The notes under the pieces are model-generated. The model was not told where the DNA came from, made no database searches, and worked only from the letters and a program-made list of their open reading frames with translations. From contig JAPLRR010000068.1 of NCBI GenBank assembly GCA_026399075.1, positions 1 to 64,000 on the forward strand: a DNA stretch of 64,000 nt. Direction: 5' to 3'. A program made the translations under genes and the position numbers. Source of the stretch: Methylococcales bacterium (GTDB lineage: Bacteria; Pseudomonadota; Gammaproteobacteria; Methylococcales; Methylomonadaceae). Positions 24,281 through 33,873 of this stretch are shown piece after piece; positions within the stretch are counted from its first letter, which is position 1; every line of letters begins with the position of its first letter.

Positions 24281-25564
24281 CTAAACTACTGGGCTAGCTG
24301 CTGCCGATTGCTGTGCTTTCATCGCCCAGCGTGGTTTTACCTTGGTTTTCTGTGCCAATTCTTCAAGGGCGATTTTTTTAATCAAAACGGAGATAAAAAC
24401 CAAATGATAAATCAAATCCCAATACGAAAGCCCCAAAAATGCCGTGCCTATCATGTAACAAATTATTGAGGCGCGCACCATAAAACAATAATTGCCCACC
24501 CACTCCATGCCTTCGACCTTTTTGACCTTTTGGGGTAGTATGGTCAAGCTTGCTACGGAACCAAGTATTAGGGATAGCCAAAGTCCAAAAGCGATAAAGC
24601 CATGTTCTGAAAACATCTCAACATAAGAACTATGCCAATCAAGATTTGTTGAGGTGACATAAACCCAGCCATCAAAACCGGCTCCGGTAAAGGGATGGCT
24701 AAGGGTATGGTTCCAGCCATCTGCCCACGTGTCCAATCGGCTCATCGCTGAAGCATCATTATGATATGTTTCGATGGTGTTCATTCGGCCAAACCATTCT
24801 TGGGGCAAGTATGGTATGGCCACAATACAGCCAAGAAAAACCAGCGGGGCTGCCAGGTATTTACGTTTGCTGTTTATGATCAACATTAAAGTGAGCGCAG
24901 CCATGGTGAGCAAGGCCCCGCGCGACCAAGAGCTTAAAGAACAGGCGTATATGATTGGGATTACCAAAAGTATCCCTTTTTTAAGCCAAGGGTTCAACGC
25001 TTCCTTTTGCCAAACCAATAAAAGGGGGATGCACATTAAGACTGCAACAGCAAAGGCATTGTTCTCTTCAAACTGGGTGTTCGGTGGCCCATAGACCCTT
25101 GATGCGAAACCATGTGAAATTGCAAACAAGCCTCCTTTAAACCCCGCTAGCCCAATTGAAGCGCCAATAGTGACAATTAAATAATAAAGTTTTTGGCGGG
25201 TATTGATCAGTACCAAATTAAAATAAAAAGGTAAGAAAATTTTTGTTACAGACCAGAACTTTTTGAAGGCATACTCAGGAAAATAAGATTGTGTAGAGGT
25301 GAATATAAAATAAAACCAAAGCATCATAAAAACTGCTATTCGCCAGTCTTTAGGGATAGGTTGTTTATCTTTTGCCGTTAATGACCGAAAGGCGACAACT
25401 AAAAAAAGAACATAATAAACGGGTAAAGTCCTGACAAACCCCCACGCATAGGCATGGGGGTTTAAATAGCTAAAAATTGCCAGCGACAACACCCCAAGCC
25501 AAGGTTTTTTTATAGCTGCATAAATACAGCCAATTAAAAATATGAGTACGACAAAGTCACGCAT
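24281..25564 (-). CDS. Exosortase A-associated O-antigen ligase-like protein (TIGR03097-type)
   Basis: A 427-residue polytopic protein with the pattern of Wzy/WaaL-like O-ligases of the PEP_O_lig_1 type: a FSYLNPHAYAWGFVRTLPVY segment near the start, a FKGGLFAISHGFASRVYGP region, GPPNTQFEENNAFA and SSWSRGALLTM. The periplasmic loop containing AGFDGWVYVTS and HSSYVEMFSEHGF is typical for the family. Such ligases accompany exosortase polysaccharide or glycoprotein systems and may polymerise or attach the exopolysaccharide. It is separated from the main cluster by about 24 kb, facing the other way. Confidence 0.85.
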   Translation of the reverse strand: MRDFVVLIFLIGCIYAAIKKPWLGVLSLAIFSYLNPHAYAWGFVRTLPVYYVLFLVVAFRSLTAKDKQPIPKDWRIAVFMMLWFYFIFTSTQSYFPEYAFKKFWSVTKIFLPFYFNLVLINTRQKLYYLIVTIGASIGLAGFKGGLFAISHGFASRVYGPPNTQFEENNAFAVAVLMCIPLLLVWQKEALNPWLKKGILLVIPIIYACSLSSWSRGALLTMAALTLMLIINSKRKYLAAPLVFLGCIVAIPYLPQEWFGRMNTIETYHNDASAMSRLDTWADGWNHTLSHPFTGAGFDGWVYVTSTNLDWHSSYVEMFSEHGFIAFGLWLSLILGSVASLTILPQKVKKVEGMEWVGNYCFMVRASIICYMIGTAFLGLSYWDLIYHLVFISVLIKKIALEELAQKTKVKPRWAMKAQQSAAASPVV

Positions 25565-25715
25565 GGTGCAAAAATGTAGATGTCTTGATTAAAATGTCCG
25601 ACTAAGTGACCCATCATAGTGGCTGCTTTTGTCAGATAAATCCTACTGGCTGTAGCGCTAGACAGCCAACCGATACTAGCGCGACTATTGGCTTAGGCCA
25701 TCCCTGGCCAACTGT

Positions 25716-26126
25716 TCATTGTGCCTTTTCTTTTTCAGCTTCTTCCGACTCCGAGATGACCACTGAATAGCATTCCACTAAGCTTTCGGTGTAGTTGTTA
25801 TGTGCATCACCAAGTTCTTTAGGGCCACCAAAATCTGTACGCAACTCATCAAGCGTCTTTTTTGGGTCTGCGGACTTTTCCAAGGTCAGCATTTTTGTGT
25901 AGTTGCGGTAAGCCATTAGGCGCTTAGGGTCAAGCGGGAATACCCCAGGCATATTTTGCGCGGTTTTTTCAACGACACATTTGGTCATATAGGCCGGATC
26001 TAATTTATAGTCTTTAATATCTTGCTCTTTTTGCATTTGTTCCAGTACAGCCTGTTCAAATTGGTTTTTATCAGCGCAAGCCGGGAGCAACAAGGTGGAC
26101 AGGGAAAGCAGCAGAAGTTTTTTCAT
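25716..26126 (-). CDS. Putative lipoprotein of unknown function
   Basis: From ATG 26126 the 136-residue product starts with a lipoprotein signal (MKKLLLLSLSTLLLPAC, lipobox LPAC). The mature part is polar and helical with two cysteines (TKCVVEKT and LVECYSVV) and a Glu-rich end. An open extension reaches 26174 but contains no signal-like start. I do not recognise the family. It should be an outer- or inner-membrane-anchored periplasmic protein. Confidence 0.7.
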   Translation of the reverse strand: MKKLLLLSLSTLLLPACADKNQFEQAVLEQMQKEQDIKDYKLDPAYMTKCVVEKTAQNMPGVFPLDPKRLMAYRNYTKMLTLEKSADPKKTLDELRTDFGGPKELGDAHNNYTESLVECYSVVISESEEAEKEKAQ

Positions 26127-26231
26127 GTGGTTATTACCGATTGAGTGAGTGGCGATGTGCGGCATTATACGCACTACCTTGGTTTCAAAGTAAATGCGTA
26201 TGTTGGTATGTAAAGCCTGAAAGCTGTGGGA

Positions 26232-26978
26232 CTAATTCATTTCCTTGAGTGCTTGCCTAATCCAAGCCTCAGCTTCGGCATTGATGTCAGCGGCTTTACG
26301 CCCTTGGGTGGCTATGGCGGGGCCAATTCTTAATTTAATGACCCCGGGATATTTAAAAAAGCTGTAGCGTGGCCAAAAATTACCGGCATTGTGGACAACG
26401 GGGATGACCGGAAAACCCGTCTTATGCGCCAACATTGCGCCACCTACATTAAACTTTAAAACCTCCCCTGCCGCTGCACGGGTGCCCTCTGGAAACACCA
26501 GCACCCATAATCCCTCGTGTAAATATTTTGAGCCCTGTTCCAGCAGGGACCGTAAGGACGCGCGTTGGTTTTTCCGGTCTATGACAATGGATTTTAGGGT
26601 CAGCAATGACCAGCCCCAAATCGGCAGATAGAGCAGTTCTTTTTTTATGACGACTGAATGGGGTGGCAAAATATACCGTAAGGCCAGTGTTTCCCATGCT
26701 GACTGGTGGTTGCTTAATAGGATGGCGGGTTGTTGCGGGTTGATGTTTTCCATGCCTTCCACCTCATAGGTGAGCCCGCAAAAAACTTTGGTCATCCAGC
26801 CAATAATACCGCACCAAAGATGGCCGATTTTCCAACGTGTTTTAAAATTCGTAAGCATTGCCACAAAAAGCGTAAGGCCAACGATGGTTGCGGTGGAGAA
26901 AATACCCAAAAATAGCAAGGTTGATCCAATATAATTTTTAGGCCTATTATCAAAAGATGAGGTGTGTTGCTGCGTCAT
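26232..26978 (-). CDS. plsC: 1-acyl-sn-glycerol-3-phosphate acyltransferase (PlsC-like)
   Basis: A 248-residue membrane-anchored acyltransferase. The catalytic NHQSAWE (HX4E/D) block and the phosphate-binding FPEGTR are both present, along with an N-terminal hydrophobic helix (YIGSTLLFLGIFSTATIVGL). It makes phosphatidate from lysophosphatidate. The reading frame opens upstream at TTG, but ATG 26978 is the better start. The start lies inside the 3' end of gmhB, a common proteobacterial gmhB-plsC pair. Confidence 0.9.
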   Translation of the reverse strand: MTQQHTSSFDNRPKNYIGSTLLFLGIFSTATIVGLTLFVAMLTNFKTRWKIGHLWCGIIGWMTKVFCGLTYEVEGMENINPQQPAILLSNHQSAWETLALRYILPPHSVVIKKELLYLPIWGWSLLTLKSIVIDRKNQRASLRSLLEQGSKYLHEGLWVLVFPEGTRAAAGEVLKFNVGGAMLAHKTGFPVIPVVHNAGNFWPRYSFFKYPGVIKLRIGPAIATQGRKAADINAEAEAWIRQALKEMN

Positions 26979-27489
26979 ATAAGTTTTCAAAAACAGGAAT
27001 AGTCAGTTGTGGATTAATGAGTAAAGTTTGCAGCCCTTTGCCAGTTTTAACCAATATCGGCTTGGCGCCCACACTTTCTGCGGCTTGCAGGTCGCGCAAG
27101 GAATCACCGATGAATGCACAAGCTGTTAGGTCAGCATGAAAATCAGCGGCGAAGGCCTTAAGCAAACCGGGCTTGGGTTTTCGGCAAGTGCAATCACTGT
27201 CAGCGCCATGCGGACAAAAATAGATTGCGGCAATATGCCCGCCCTTTTCGTCCGCCAACTTGTGCATTTTAGCATGAATTTTTTCTAGCATGATTTCATC
27301 AAACAAGCCCCTGGCAATTCCTGATTGATTGGTGACAATAATGACTTGGTAGCCATGCTGGTTGAGTAAGGCAATGGCTTCAAGACTTCCTTCTATCGGT
27401 TGCCATTCTTCAGGGGATTTAATGAATGCCTCAGAATCCTGATTGATAACGCCATCGCGGTCCAATAAAATATAACGCTGTTGGTGCAT
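26950..27489 (-). CDS. gmhB: D-glycero-beta-D-manno-heptose 1,7-bisphosphate 7-phosphatase
   Basis: A 179-residue HAD phosphatase with motif I LLDRDGVIN, motif II VTNQSG, a zinc-binding loop (CPHGADSDCTCRKPKP) and motif III FIGDSLRDLQAA. It provides heptose for lipopolysaccharide core synthesis. The gene starts 10 nt after the Toprim gene of the SMC-like operon and overlaps plsC by about 29 nt, so the defence-type operon may be transcribed through gmhB-plsC. Confidence 0.93.
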   Translation of the reverse strand: MHQQRYILLDRDGVINQDSEAFIKSPEEWQPIEGSLEAIALLNQHGYQVIIVTNQSGIARGLFDEIMLEKIHAKMHKLADEKGGHIAAIYFCPHGADSDCTCRKPKPGLLKAFAADFHADLTACAFIGDSLRDLQAAESVGAKPILVKTGKGLQTLLINPQLTIPVFENLYDAATHLIF

Positions 27490-27499
27490 AGCTGTATGC

Positions 27500-28387
27500 T
27501 TACTCCTTAAAAAATGCTGAATCTAGCCGGTGCACTGTCCAAGCACAAGCTGTCAATAAGCCATGTTCTTGGACTATGCCAGCCTGATGGTTGTGCATCA
27601 TCTGCCAAAGTTGTCTAATTAGCCGATACGGGCTGTTAGCCAAAGCCGTTTGGCAGCCCATTAACTGCTTGTCATACAATTGTGGATTGGCAATGCGTTT
27701 ATCTTTGAATAAAACCTCCAAATCCGCCAGACTAGGTGCGATTAAGCCGGCGACATTGGTGAATGACTGGACTATCATCAAACCTTGCGGATCCAGGTCT
27801 GCCATCACCAACACGGGCAGGGCCAATTTTGACAAGAGCAGCCGCACTGTCTGTTGGCTATAATAATTATCGCCCCGAAACACCACCAATGGGTCGGCAT
27901 ATTCGCCGGGCAAATCCAAACGCATGGCAGTTAGATGGTCAAAACAAGGAAAGTTTTCAACAACCAAAATAAAATTATGTGCGCTGCTGTGAATATCAAC
28001 TAAGCCTAAGTCCAAAAAACCCGGTTCAGGCAGGCTATAGCTGTGGCCGTTTATTTTTAGGGGCTTGCCAGCGGATGATCTGATGGCCAAGCGCGCTTGT
28101 TTAACAGCCCTTCCTGCCAGTTTTTCATCTATGGCCATTGCCAAAACCGCTTCCCGGTTCATTTCCATAAAATCTGCGCAGGAAGACTGGGTAAGGTCTA
28201 TGCCCATTTCCGCCTTTACCAAAGCCAACAAGTCGTCTTTGTCTTGTTGGTTGATTTCCAGCTTGTTGCCTTGCGTCCGACCTATATTGTAGTGTTTATG
28301 CAGATAGGCCCAGCTTGTGTTGAGTGGGAACAGATTTAGGTTAGAGCGGATAGCCCGTTCAATAACCTTGAGGTGTTGCTTATTCAA
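27500..28387 (-). CDS. Toprim-type nuclease subunit of an Mks/Wadjet-like operon (JetD/MksG-like)
   Basis: The 295-residue protein has the two Toprim motifs: a glutamate in LVVENFPCFD (E144) and the acidic pair D197-L-D199 in VMADLDPQG, preceded by VVFRGDNYY. This resembles JetD/MksG, the nuclease subunit of Wadjet/MksBEFG that cuts circular plasmids after SMC-driven extrusion. The start ATG overlaps the stop of the kleisin gene (ATGA). It is shorter than canonical JetD and I cannot fix the Wadjet subtype. Confidence 0.75.
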   Translation of the reverse strand: MNKQHLKVIERAIRSNLNLFPLNTSWAYLHKHYNIGRTQGNKLEINQQDKDDLLALVKAEMGIDLTQSSCADFMEMNREAVLAMAIDEKLAGRAVKQARLAIRSSAGKPLKINGHSYSLPEPGFLDLGLVDIHSSAHNFILVVENFPCFDHLTAMRLDLPGEYADPLVVFRGDNYYSQQTVRLLLSKLALPVLVMADLDPQGLMIVQSFTNVAGLIAPSLADLEVLFKDKRIANPQLYDKQLMGCQTALANSPYRLIRQLWQMMHNHQAGIVQEHGLLTACAWTVHRLDSAFFKE

Positions 28388-29613
28388 GCTGCCTCACCCC
28401 GAACTTTGACGATGATGTCGGTGATTTTTTGGTTGCCGGAAAAACCCCGGCCGACTTCTACATGAACTAGGTCCATTTGTAGCTGTTTATTGTTTTGCTG
28501 CCGCCTTAAGCCTTCGTTTAACACACAACTTAACCAGCTTGAAGGTTCTATGTCATCGACAAATACTTGTTGGAATGCTAAGGCGGACAGTGCTTGCCCT
28601 TGATTTTTTAACACCCGCTCAAAATAGCCGCGTAGTTGCTTACGGTAAAGTGGCAAGGCGATGGCCTGTTTTTCTGGGGGGCTTAGGGTGATGGCATTTA
28701 CGGGGCGCTGCTTTTGTTTGGCCAACAGCACGTCGGTATCTAGGCGAATTTTTTGGGCAATTTCAATTAACTCGTCTTCCAAGGCATGATCCATTGGATC
28801 AGCGTGGGCCGATAAGGCCAAGGGTTTTATCTGGTTCCAATGGCACGGAAGGTGTTCGTGTTCGCTCCAGTCTTGGGTTTGATAATTTGGGTTTTGTTGC
28901 AGAAAAAACGCAAAGCCCTGCACCAATTGTGATCTGGCTTCAATTTGCCGAAGCTCAAACAAAAAGATTTTTAATTTATCGAGTATCGTTTGTAAGCGTT
29001 GTTGGTAGATCGGCAGCAAACGGATCAGTTGCCTGTCCAATAAGGCATAAATGACGGGCTGCTCATCCACCATTTCCAATAAAAATTCTGGTTGTAGGGC
29101 ACTGATGGCGTTTACCAGCTTTTCTAAACGGGCGATGTAAAAAGTGTTTTGTTTTTGTTTTTCCGCCAAGGTGCGCACATTGGCAAAACGGCTGTTGACC
29201 AGCATTAACAAATAGCGGGTGTTTTCTTCCAGGGTGTCTGCCAGGTCGAACACCAGACGCTCAATTTCAGCCAAATAATTATCGCAATCGGCAACCCGGT
29301 TTTCGTCCCAAGCATCTTGGTATAAGCCAATCTGTTGCTCTAAGGTTTCAATCCAACTGGCCAGATCGGTATCTAAACGCCTAACCCTATCGCTGCTTAA
29401 GGCGCTATCTATAAACTGGCTTAAGCGGCCACTGACGCGGTAGCCATCGGCATCGTGGTTGACCAGCACCTTCAATTGTTTAAGCTGAGCCAGAGCGCGT
29501 TGGTTTTGTTGGTCTTTGTAAACAACCCCATTAAAATAAGCCGTGGCGATCAAGTTACTCTGATTTGCCAAGGCTTTAAATAAGCGCTCCAGACCTTGTC
29601 CCGCTTGGCTCAA
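28384..29613 (-). CDS. Kleisin-like subunit (MksF/JetA-like)
   Basis: A 409-residue, largely helical protein. The N-terminus has winged-helix character (ATAYFNGVVYKDQQNQRALA), followed by long amphipathic helices (TLASWIETLEQQIGLYQDAWD-type heptads) and a C-terminal winged-helix-like end. This is the kleisin organisation seen in MukF/MksF/JetA. Identification rests on position between the KITE and Toprim genes as much as on sequence. It begins at a TTG that overlaps the upstream TGA (TTGA), so translation is coupled. Confidence 0.65.
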   Translation of the reverse strand: MSQAGQGLERLFKALANQSNLIATAYFNGVVYKDQQNQRALAQLKQLKVLVNHDADGYRVSGRLSQFIDSALSSDRVRRLDTDLASWIETLEQQIGLYQDAWDENRVADCDNYLAEIERLVFDLADTLEENTRYLLMLVNSRFANVRTLAEKQKQNTFYIARLEKLVNAISALQPEFLLEMVDEQPVIYALLDRQLIRLLPIYQQRLQTILDKLKIFLFELRQIEARSQLVQGFAFFLQQNPNYQTQDWSEHEHLPCHWNQIKPLALSAHADPMDHALEDELIEIAQKIRLDTDVLLAKQKQRPVNAITLSPPEKQAIALPLYRKQLRGYFERVLKNQGQALSALAFQQVFVDDIEPSSWLSCVLNEGLRRQQNNKQLQMDLVHVEVGRGFSGNQKITDIIVKVRGEAA

Positions 29614-30233
29614 AATAGGCTCTCCTGTAGGGCATCGGTTTCGCCTTGCTCAATCGGGATTTGTTCGTTTTCTTGGATAAATTGCAAAGCCTGATAAAAA
29701 TAGTCAAGTTTGCCCGTGACTTGGTAAATCAAGGTGTCTTTATTGGCCAGGCTGAGATAGCCCCATTTGTTGAGTGTGCTTAACAATTTTTCCAAGCGTC
29801 CTTTAATGGAATCTTCATTGCTAGCAAAATCCTTGAAAGTGGCAAACCGCTGCAATCGGTCAGCCAAGGCTTGGTTTTGTTCTATTGCCTGCAATAATGC
29901 GGCAAAACTCAGGGTGTCGCCGGGCGATAAGCTGGCATCATCGTTTAGGCAGGACATCATCATATCCAGCCATTCAACCACGGGTTGCAATTCTATGCGA
30001 AATTGCGAAAAAACTTTGCGTATATCGCTGCGTGCATTATTGTCCAGCGTCCGATAACCCACATAAAACGCCAGTTGGTTTTGGGTGCTGGACAAGCGGT
30101 AATCCAGGCGCGACAAGAACGCATCCACTTGGCTGGCTTGTTCTGGATCTTGTAAGTATCGAAATCCAACTTCGTCACTAATTTGGCAAATAAATTCGCC
30201 TTGTAACAGGCGCTTTAACAATTGGTCAAACAT
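29610..30233 (-). CDS. KITE-like subunit (MksE/JetB-like)
   Basis: A 207-residue protein with the winged-helix layout of MukE/MksE/JetB: an N-terminal GEFICQISDEVGFRYLQ block, a central helical region and a C-terminal wing (LEKLLSTLNKWGYLSLANKD). These proteins clamp the kleisin and DNA. It overlaps the SMC gene by 8 nt upstream and the kleisin gene by 4 nt downstream. The order SMC-KITE-kleisin-Toprim is the reverse of the usual JetA-B-C order. Confidence 0.65.
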   Translation of the reverse strand: MFDQLLKRLLQGEFICQISDEVGFRYLQDPEQASQVDAFLSRLDYRLSSTQNQLAFYVGYRTLDNNARSDIRKVFSQFRIELQPVVEWLDMMMSCLNDDASLSPGDTLSFAALLQAIEQNQALADRLQRFATFKDFASNEDSIKGRLEKLLSTLNKWGYLSLANKDTLIYQVTGKLDYFYQALQFIQENEQIPIEQGETDALQESLF

Positions 30234-33200
30234 CAGTCGCTATCCGCAAAGGTTCAAGGCTGGCCAAATAGCCGTCATCCACTTCCATTTCAATAAGCTG
30301 GCGATAGCCAAACACTTGATAACGGTTTTTAAAGAGTTTTAGCACTTCGGGATCCGGGTCGGGGAATGCGGAAAATAAGGTGATTTGGTTTTTGCCCAAC
30401 ATGTCCACCAAAATGTCTATGTTCATTTGATGCAGTTCTTTCAGTTCGTCCATCGGCCATATGATGTTTATCGCGTGGTCTTTACGGATCATATTGACCA
30501 AGGCAATGAAGAACACACATAAAATCAGATAAGACAGGCCATGACTGGAGATTTGCCGCAGTTCTTCGGCATGGGTGGCGCGTTTGCTACGGCCATTTTC
30601 GGTGACAATAATTTCTAGCTCCAGCAGATTCACCAACTTCATTTCCACCCGGCCTTTGCTTTGCAATTGCTCGGAAACCAGCCTGACTATCTCGGCAAAG
30701 GCCGGGCTGGGCAACTGCCCGTCATTGGCCCGGCTCCAGCCGTCATAGCTACTGGTAAAGCTAACGATTTGCTCCCAATAACCGAGGGCTTTTACTTTTG
30801 ATGTCAAGCGGCCTTCGATTTTGTCGATTTTATCAAAGCGGATATTGCCATCAATATTGGCCGCCAAACGGCGGGACAAGGAATCTATGCCCCGGTCAAA
30901 GCGCTCTAGGGCTTGTTGGTAATTCCTGATGGCGCTGCCAAACAGTTTGGCCTGGCTCATTAGCCAACTTCTGGCCTCATCAAAGCGGGTGCCATACCAG
31001 ACCTGGATGCGTTTTACCCAATCCAGATCATGGCTATCAAGCCCTAATTCATTTTCAACCTGCAGATAATAGCGGCCAGGATGGGTGTTGGGGAAACGTG
31101 CCAGAACCTGTTTTAGGTGGCGTACCAAACTGGCCAGGTCTTTGCATAGGGTTTTATGTTGCTCGCTTAATTGCCGGTATTCCGTCTGTAATAAAGACAA
31201 AGTATGGGAATTGTCAAAATGTGGCGGCGTGGCATTGGGTTTTGCATAAGTACGTAAGTCCTCCAGCAGACGATCAATGGCATCCGTTTCTTTGGCCAAT
31301 TTAGCCAGTGTAGCGTTGATTTGTTCAACGGCTTTCTTTAAGGTTCCCCGTTGCTGGAAAGCTTGGGACTGCTCTGTTTCATACTGGTTTTGTAGGGTTG
31401 TCAAGGTGGCTACACTACGTTGGACTTGCTTGACGATGCTATCGTAAAGCGACCAGTTATGGCTTAGCCAGCGTTGGTGGTCTTTCAGGGTTTGCCCGGC
31501 AAGTTCCGCCAAATTGAGTTCAGCGGTCAATGCAGTTATGCGTTCTTCGAGACTGGTCAGCGTTGCCGTGTCAACTTTTCGGTCACGTAAGCTTTGTAGG
31601 CGTTGCTGTTCCAACTGATCCAGTTCACTGCGCGCTTGTTGTTTAAGTTGGTCAATTTGGGCGTGTTGGTGCTGGGCTGCGATTGCGGCGGTTTCTGTAA
31701 GCTTTTGGACGGTTTCCAGATACGTTGTTTCCAGTTGCTGGATTGCTGTTGATAACTGGGTTTTTAAGCGCTGCCCTTGCTCGTCGCTACGCTTTATTTG
31801 TTCGTCTATCGCTAGTTTTTGCCGCTCAAGGTCAGCTTTCCGGTCTTTTTTACTGCGCTCTATTTGTTGTTTTAAGGAGTTTAGTTCGTCGCCTAGCCCG
31901 GATAACTGCTTTTTAAGTTGGCTATCCTGTAATTCCGCTGCTTTGGCCCGTTTTTTTTGTTCTTCGGCAGTTTTTTTCAGATCCGCTAGCTGGGTCTCGA
32001 TCTGGGCTTCATTTGCCCCTAAAAGCCTGAGTTCATCGCTGCTTGCCTGCAAAAGTGCGCGGATTTTTTCTTCATCAGCGCAATGGTCTGCACTTAATAC
32101 CGCCAGATTTAAACTTAAGCCATAAAAATTCTGCTTGGGCGTTTGCAGCAAAGGCTCTAAATCATCCCTGAGCAGTAAGTCGGGGTTGATGACTTTGGCG
32201 ATGTCATGCACCCAATCGGGTTGTTGTTCGCGCAAAAAGCCCAATAAAGTGTCAGGGTTTGCATCCAGTTGCCGTTGTAACAGGGCACGATGGTCTTCTT
32301 CCAATTGCCGGTCATTGGCCAGTTTACGCTGTTGGCTGAGCATTTCATCGACAGCCGATTGGTTTTTTCGGATCTCGGCCTCGATGGTTTGCAAGGCCTT
32401 TTCTGTCGTTTGCTTGTGTTGATGGAGCTGGCTGAACTGGGTTTGTTTGGTTTCCCGATTTTCAATCAGTATAGGATCAGGTTGGATCTCAGCAATTTTG
32501 CTGATTATCGCCCCTAGGGTTTGCTGGTTTTGCAATTGCCCCGCGTGCAGTGAGTCTAGTTGTTGTTGTGTGGCTTGCCGTAGCGTATCCTTTTGTTGTT
32601 CCTTAGCATTGACGGCTGCGGACTTGTCCTCACTAGCTTGGTGTTGGATGTCTTTGATCGCCAGTTCAAATTGGTGTTGTCTGGCGGCGAATTCTTGGCC
32701 TTTTTCAGCTTTGAGGCGTTTAAATTCGGCTTCGATGTCCTGTACATCCGCCATCAATTGTTGGCGGTTTTCCTGTTCGCGTTGCAGGCTGGCCTTAATG
32801 GGATCGAGGCGGGCAATCAGTTGTTTTTTTGCAGGGATGTCCTGTTGTTGCCAATCAGCCTGCTCTTGTTCTAGGGTTGATTTTTCCCTTTGGGCCCGCG
32901 CCAAGTCGGCTGAGATGTTTGCCTGTTCAGTTTTAAGGGTTTGCTCGCGGATGTCCCAGACAGTGTTTAGCGTTGTTAATTGTTCGTTGAGGGCATTGCC
33001 CTTGGCTTGTTCTTGTTGCCGTTGTTGCCCGTTTTGGTTACGTAAGCATTGTACTCGGTAGTGCAGGTCGTTAAGGCCTTGTTCGACTTGCAATAAGTCA
33101 TTTTCCAATTGGTTTAATTGCCCTGCTTGGTCACGTCCGGCTTCGGCTTCCTGAAAAGCCCGGTATTCCTTATGCCAACTGTCCAGGGTTTCCATTTGCA

Positions 33201-33873
33201 CTTCTAAGCCGATGGATTCTCGGTTTTCCTCGATACAGTTCACCAACATTTCACGCAGATCCGCAAAATCGGTGGAGCGCATAAACATTCCTGTGACGAT
33301 TTTTTCCAGGTCTTTTAGCCTATGCCCTGAACTGGCGTTACAAAAACTATATCGCGCAACCAAGGCGCGTAATTCCGGGCCTTTTTTATGCGGGAGATTT
33401 TGGATGACTGTGCGGTAATCGCTACAGGCAGTCAATTGGTCACTACAGTTGATATGCCGTTTGGCAAAATGGCTGCGCAAATTTCGGCAGGATATCGGGA
33501 ACATCGTGCCATCCCGACGGGTTTCAATAAAATCAGCCTGATCAAAGCCCTTATCGACAAAGCGATAACACAGCCCTTCCTCGGTTGTGGAGGCATACAT
33601 CAAAACCATGCAGCACTGCTCATGGCGCTGGTATTCAAAGATAATATATGAGGATTCGTTAGGTAAGTAATGCTTGGCAAAACTATCCGTCACTTTGCTT
33701 TTGGGCACTAACCGCCCTGGGCGTTCACCAAAAAAGAGCGGCAGTAAACGCAGCAAAGTGGTTTTGCCCGCACCGTTGACACCGTTAAGGTTGGTATGCC
33801 CATCCAAGCGGACTTCGATGAGTTCCCCAGGCTTGTAGGAATCTATAAGGATTAAACGGTTTATTTGGTACAC
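30226..33873 (-). CDS. SMC-like condensin ATPase (MksB/JetC-like) with atypical signature
   Basis: A 1215-residue SMC/MukB-type protein. Walker A is GVNGAGKT (31-38). A long glutamine/glutamate-rich coiled coil fills roughly 230-1000. In the C-terminal head, Walker B is IIWPMDE (1137-1143), followed by SAFPDPDPEVL. Where LSGGE is expected there is SSHG (1109-1112), which I associate with a DUF3584-type branch rather than classical SMC or JetC; function should still be DNA loop extrusion. It starts at GTG 33873 and leads the four-gene operon. No promoter could be assigned. Confidence 0.8.
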   Translation of the reverse strand: MYQINRLILIDSYKPGELIEVRLDGHTNLNGVNGAGKTTLLRLLPLFFGERPGRLVPKSKVTDSFAKHYLPNESSYIIFEYQRHEQCCMVLMYASTTEEGLCYRFVDKGFDQADFIETRRDGTMFPISCRNLRSHFAKRHINCSDQLTACSDYRTVIQNLPHKKGPELRALVARYSFCNASSGHRLKDLEKIVTGMFMRSTDFADLREMLVNCIEENRESIGLEVQMETLDSWHKEYRAFQEAEAGRDQAGQLNQLENDLLQVEQGLNDLHYRVQCLRNQNGQQRQQEQAKGNALNEQLTTLNTVWDIREQTLKTEQANISADLARAQREKSTLEQEQADWQQQDIPAKKQLIARLDPIKASLQREQENRQQLMADVQDIEAEFKRLKAEKGQEFAARQHQFELAIKDIQHQASEDKSAAVNAKEQQKDTLRQATQQQLDSLHAGQLQNQQTLGAIISKIAEIQPDPILIENRETKQTQFSQLHQHKQTTEKALQTIEAEIRKNQSAVDEMLSQQRKLANDRQLEEDHRALLQRQLDANPDTLLGFLREQQPDWVHDIAKVINPDLLLRDDLEPLLQTPKQNFYGLSLNLAVLSADHCADEEKIRALLQASSDELRLLGANEAQIETQLADLKKTAEEQKKRAKAAELQDSQLKKQLSGLGDELNSLKQQIERSKKDRKADLERQKLAIDEQIKRSDEQGQRLKTQLSTAIQQLETTYLETVQKLTETAAIAAQHQHAQIDQLKQQARSELDQLEQQRLQSLRDRKVDTATLTSLEERITALTAELNLAELAGQTLKDHQRWLSHNWSLYDSIVKQVQRSVATLTTLQNQYETEQSQAFQQRGTLKKAVEQINATLAKLAKETDAIDRLLEDLRTYAKPNATPPHFDNSHTLSLLQTEYRQLSEQHKTLCKDLASLVRHLKQVLARFPNTHPGRYYLQVENELGLDSHDLDWVKRIQVWYGTRFDEARSWLMSQAKLFGSAIRNYQQALERFDRGIDSLSRRLAANIDGNIRFDKIDKIEGRLTSKVKALGYWEQIVSFTSSYDGWSRANDGQLPSPAFAEIVRLVSEQLQSKGRVEMKLVNLLELEIIVTENGRSKRATHAEELRQISSHGLSYLILCVFFIALVNMIRKDHAINIIWPMDELKELHQMNIDILVDMLGKNQITLFSAFPDPDPEVLKLFKNRYQVFGYRQLIEMEVDDGYLASLEPLRIATDV

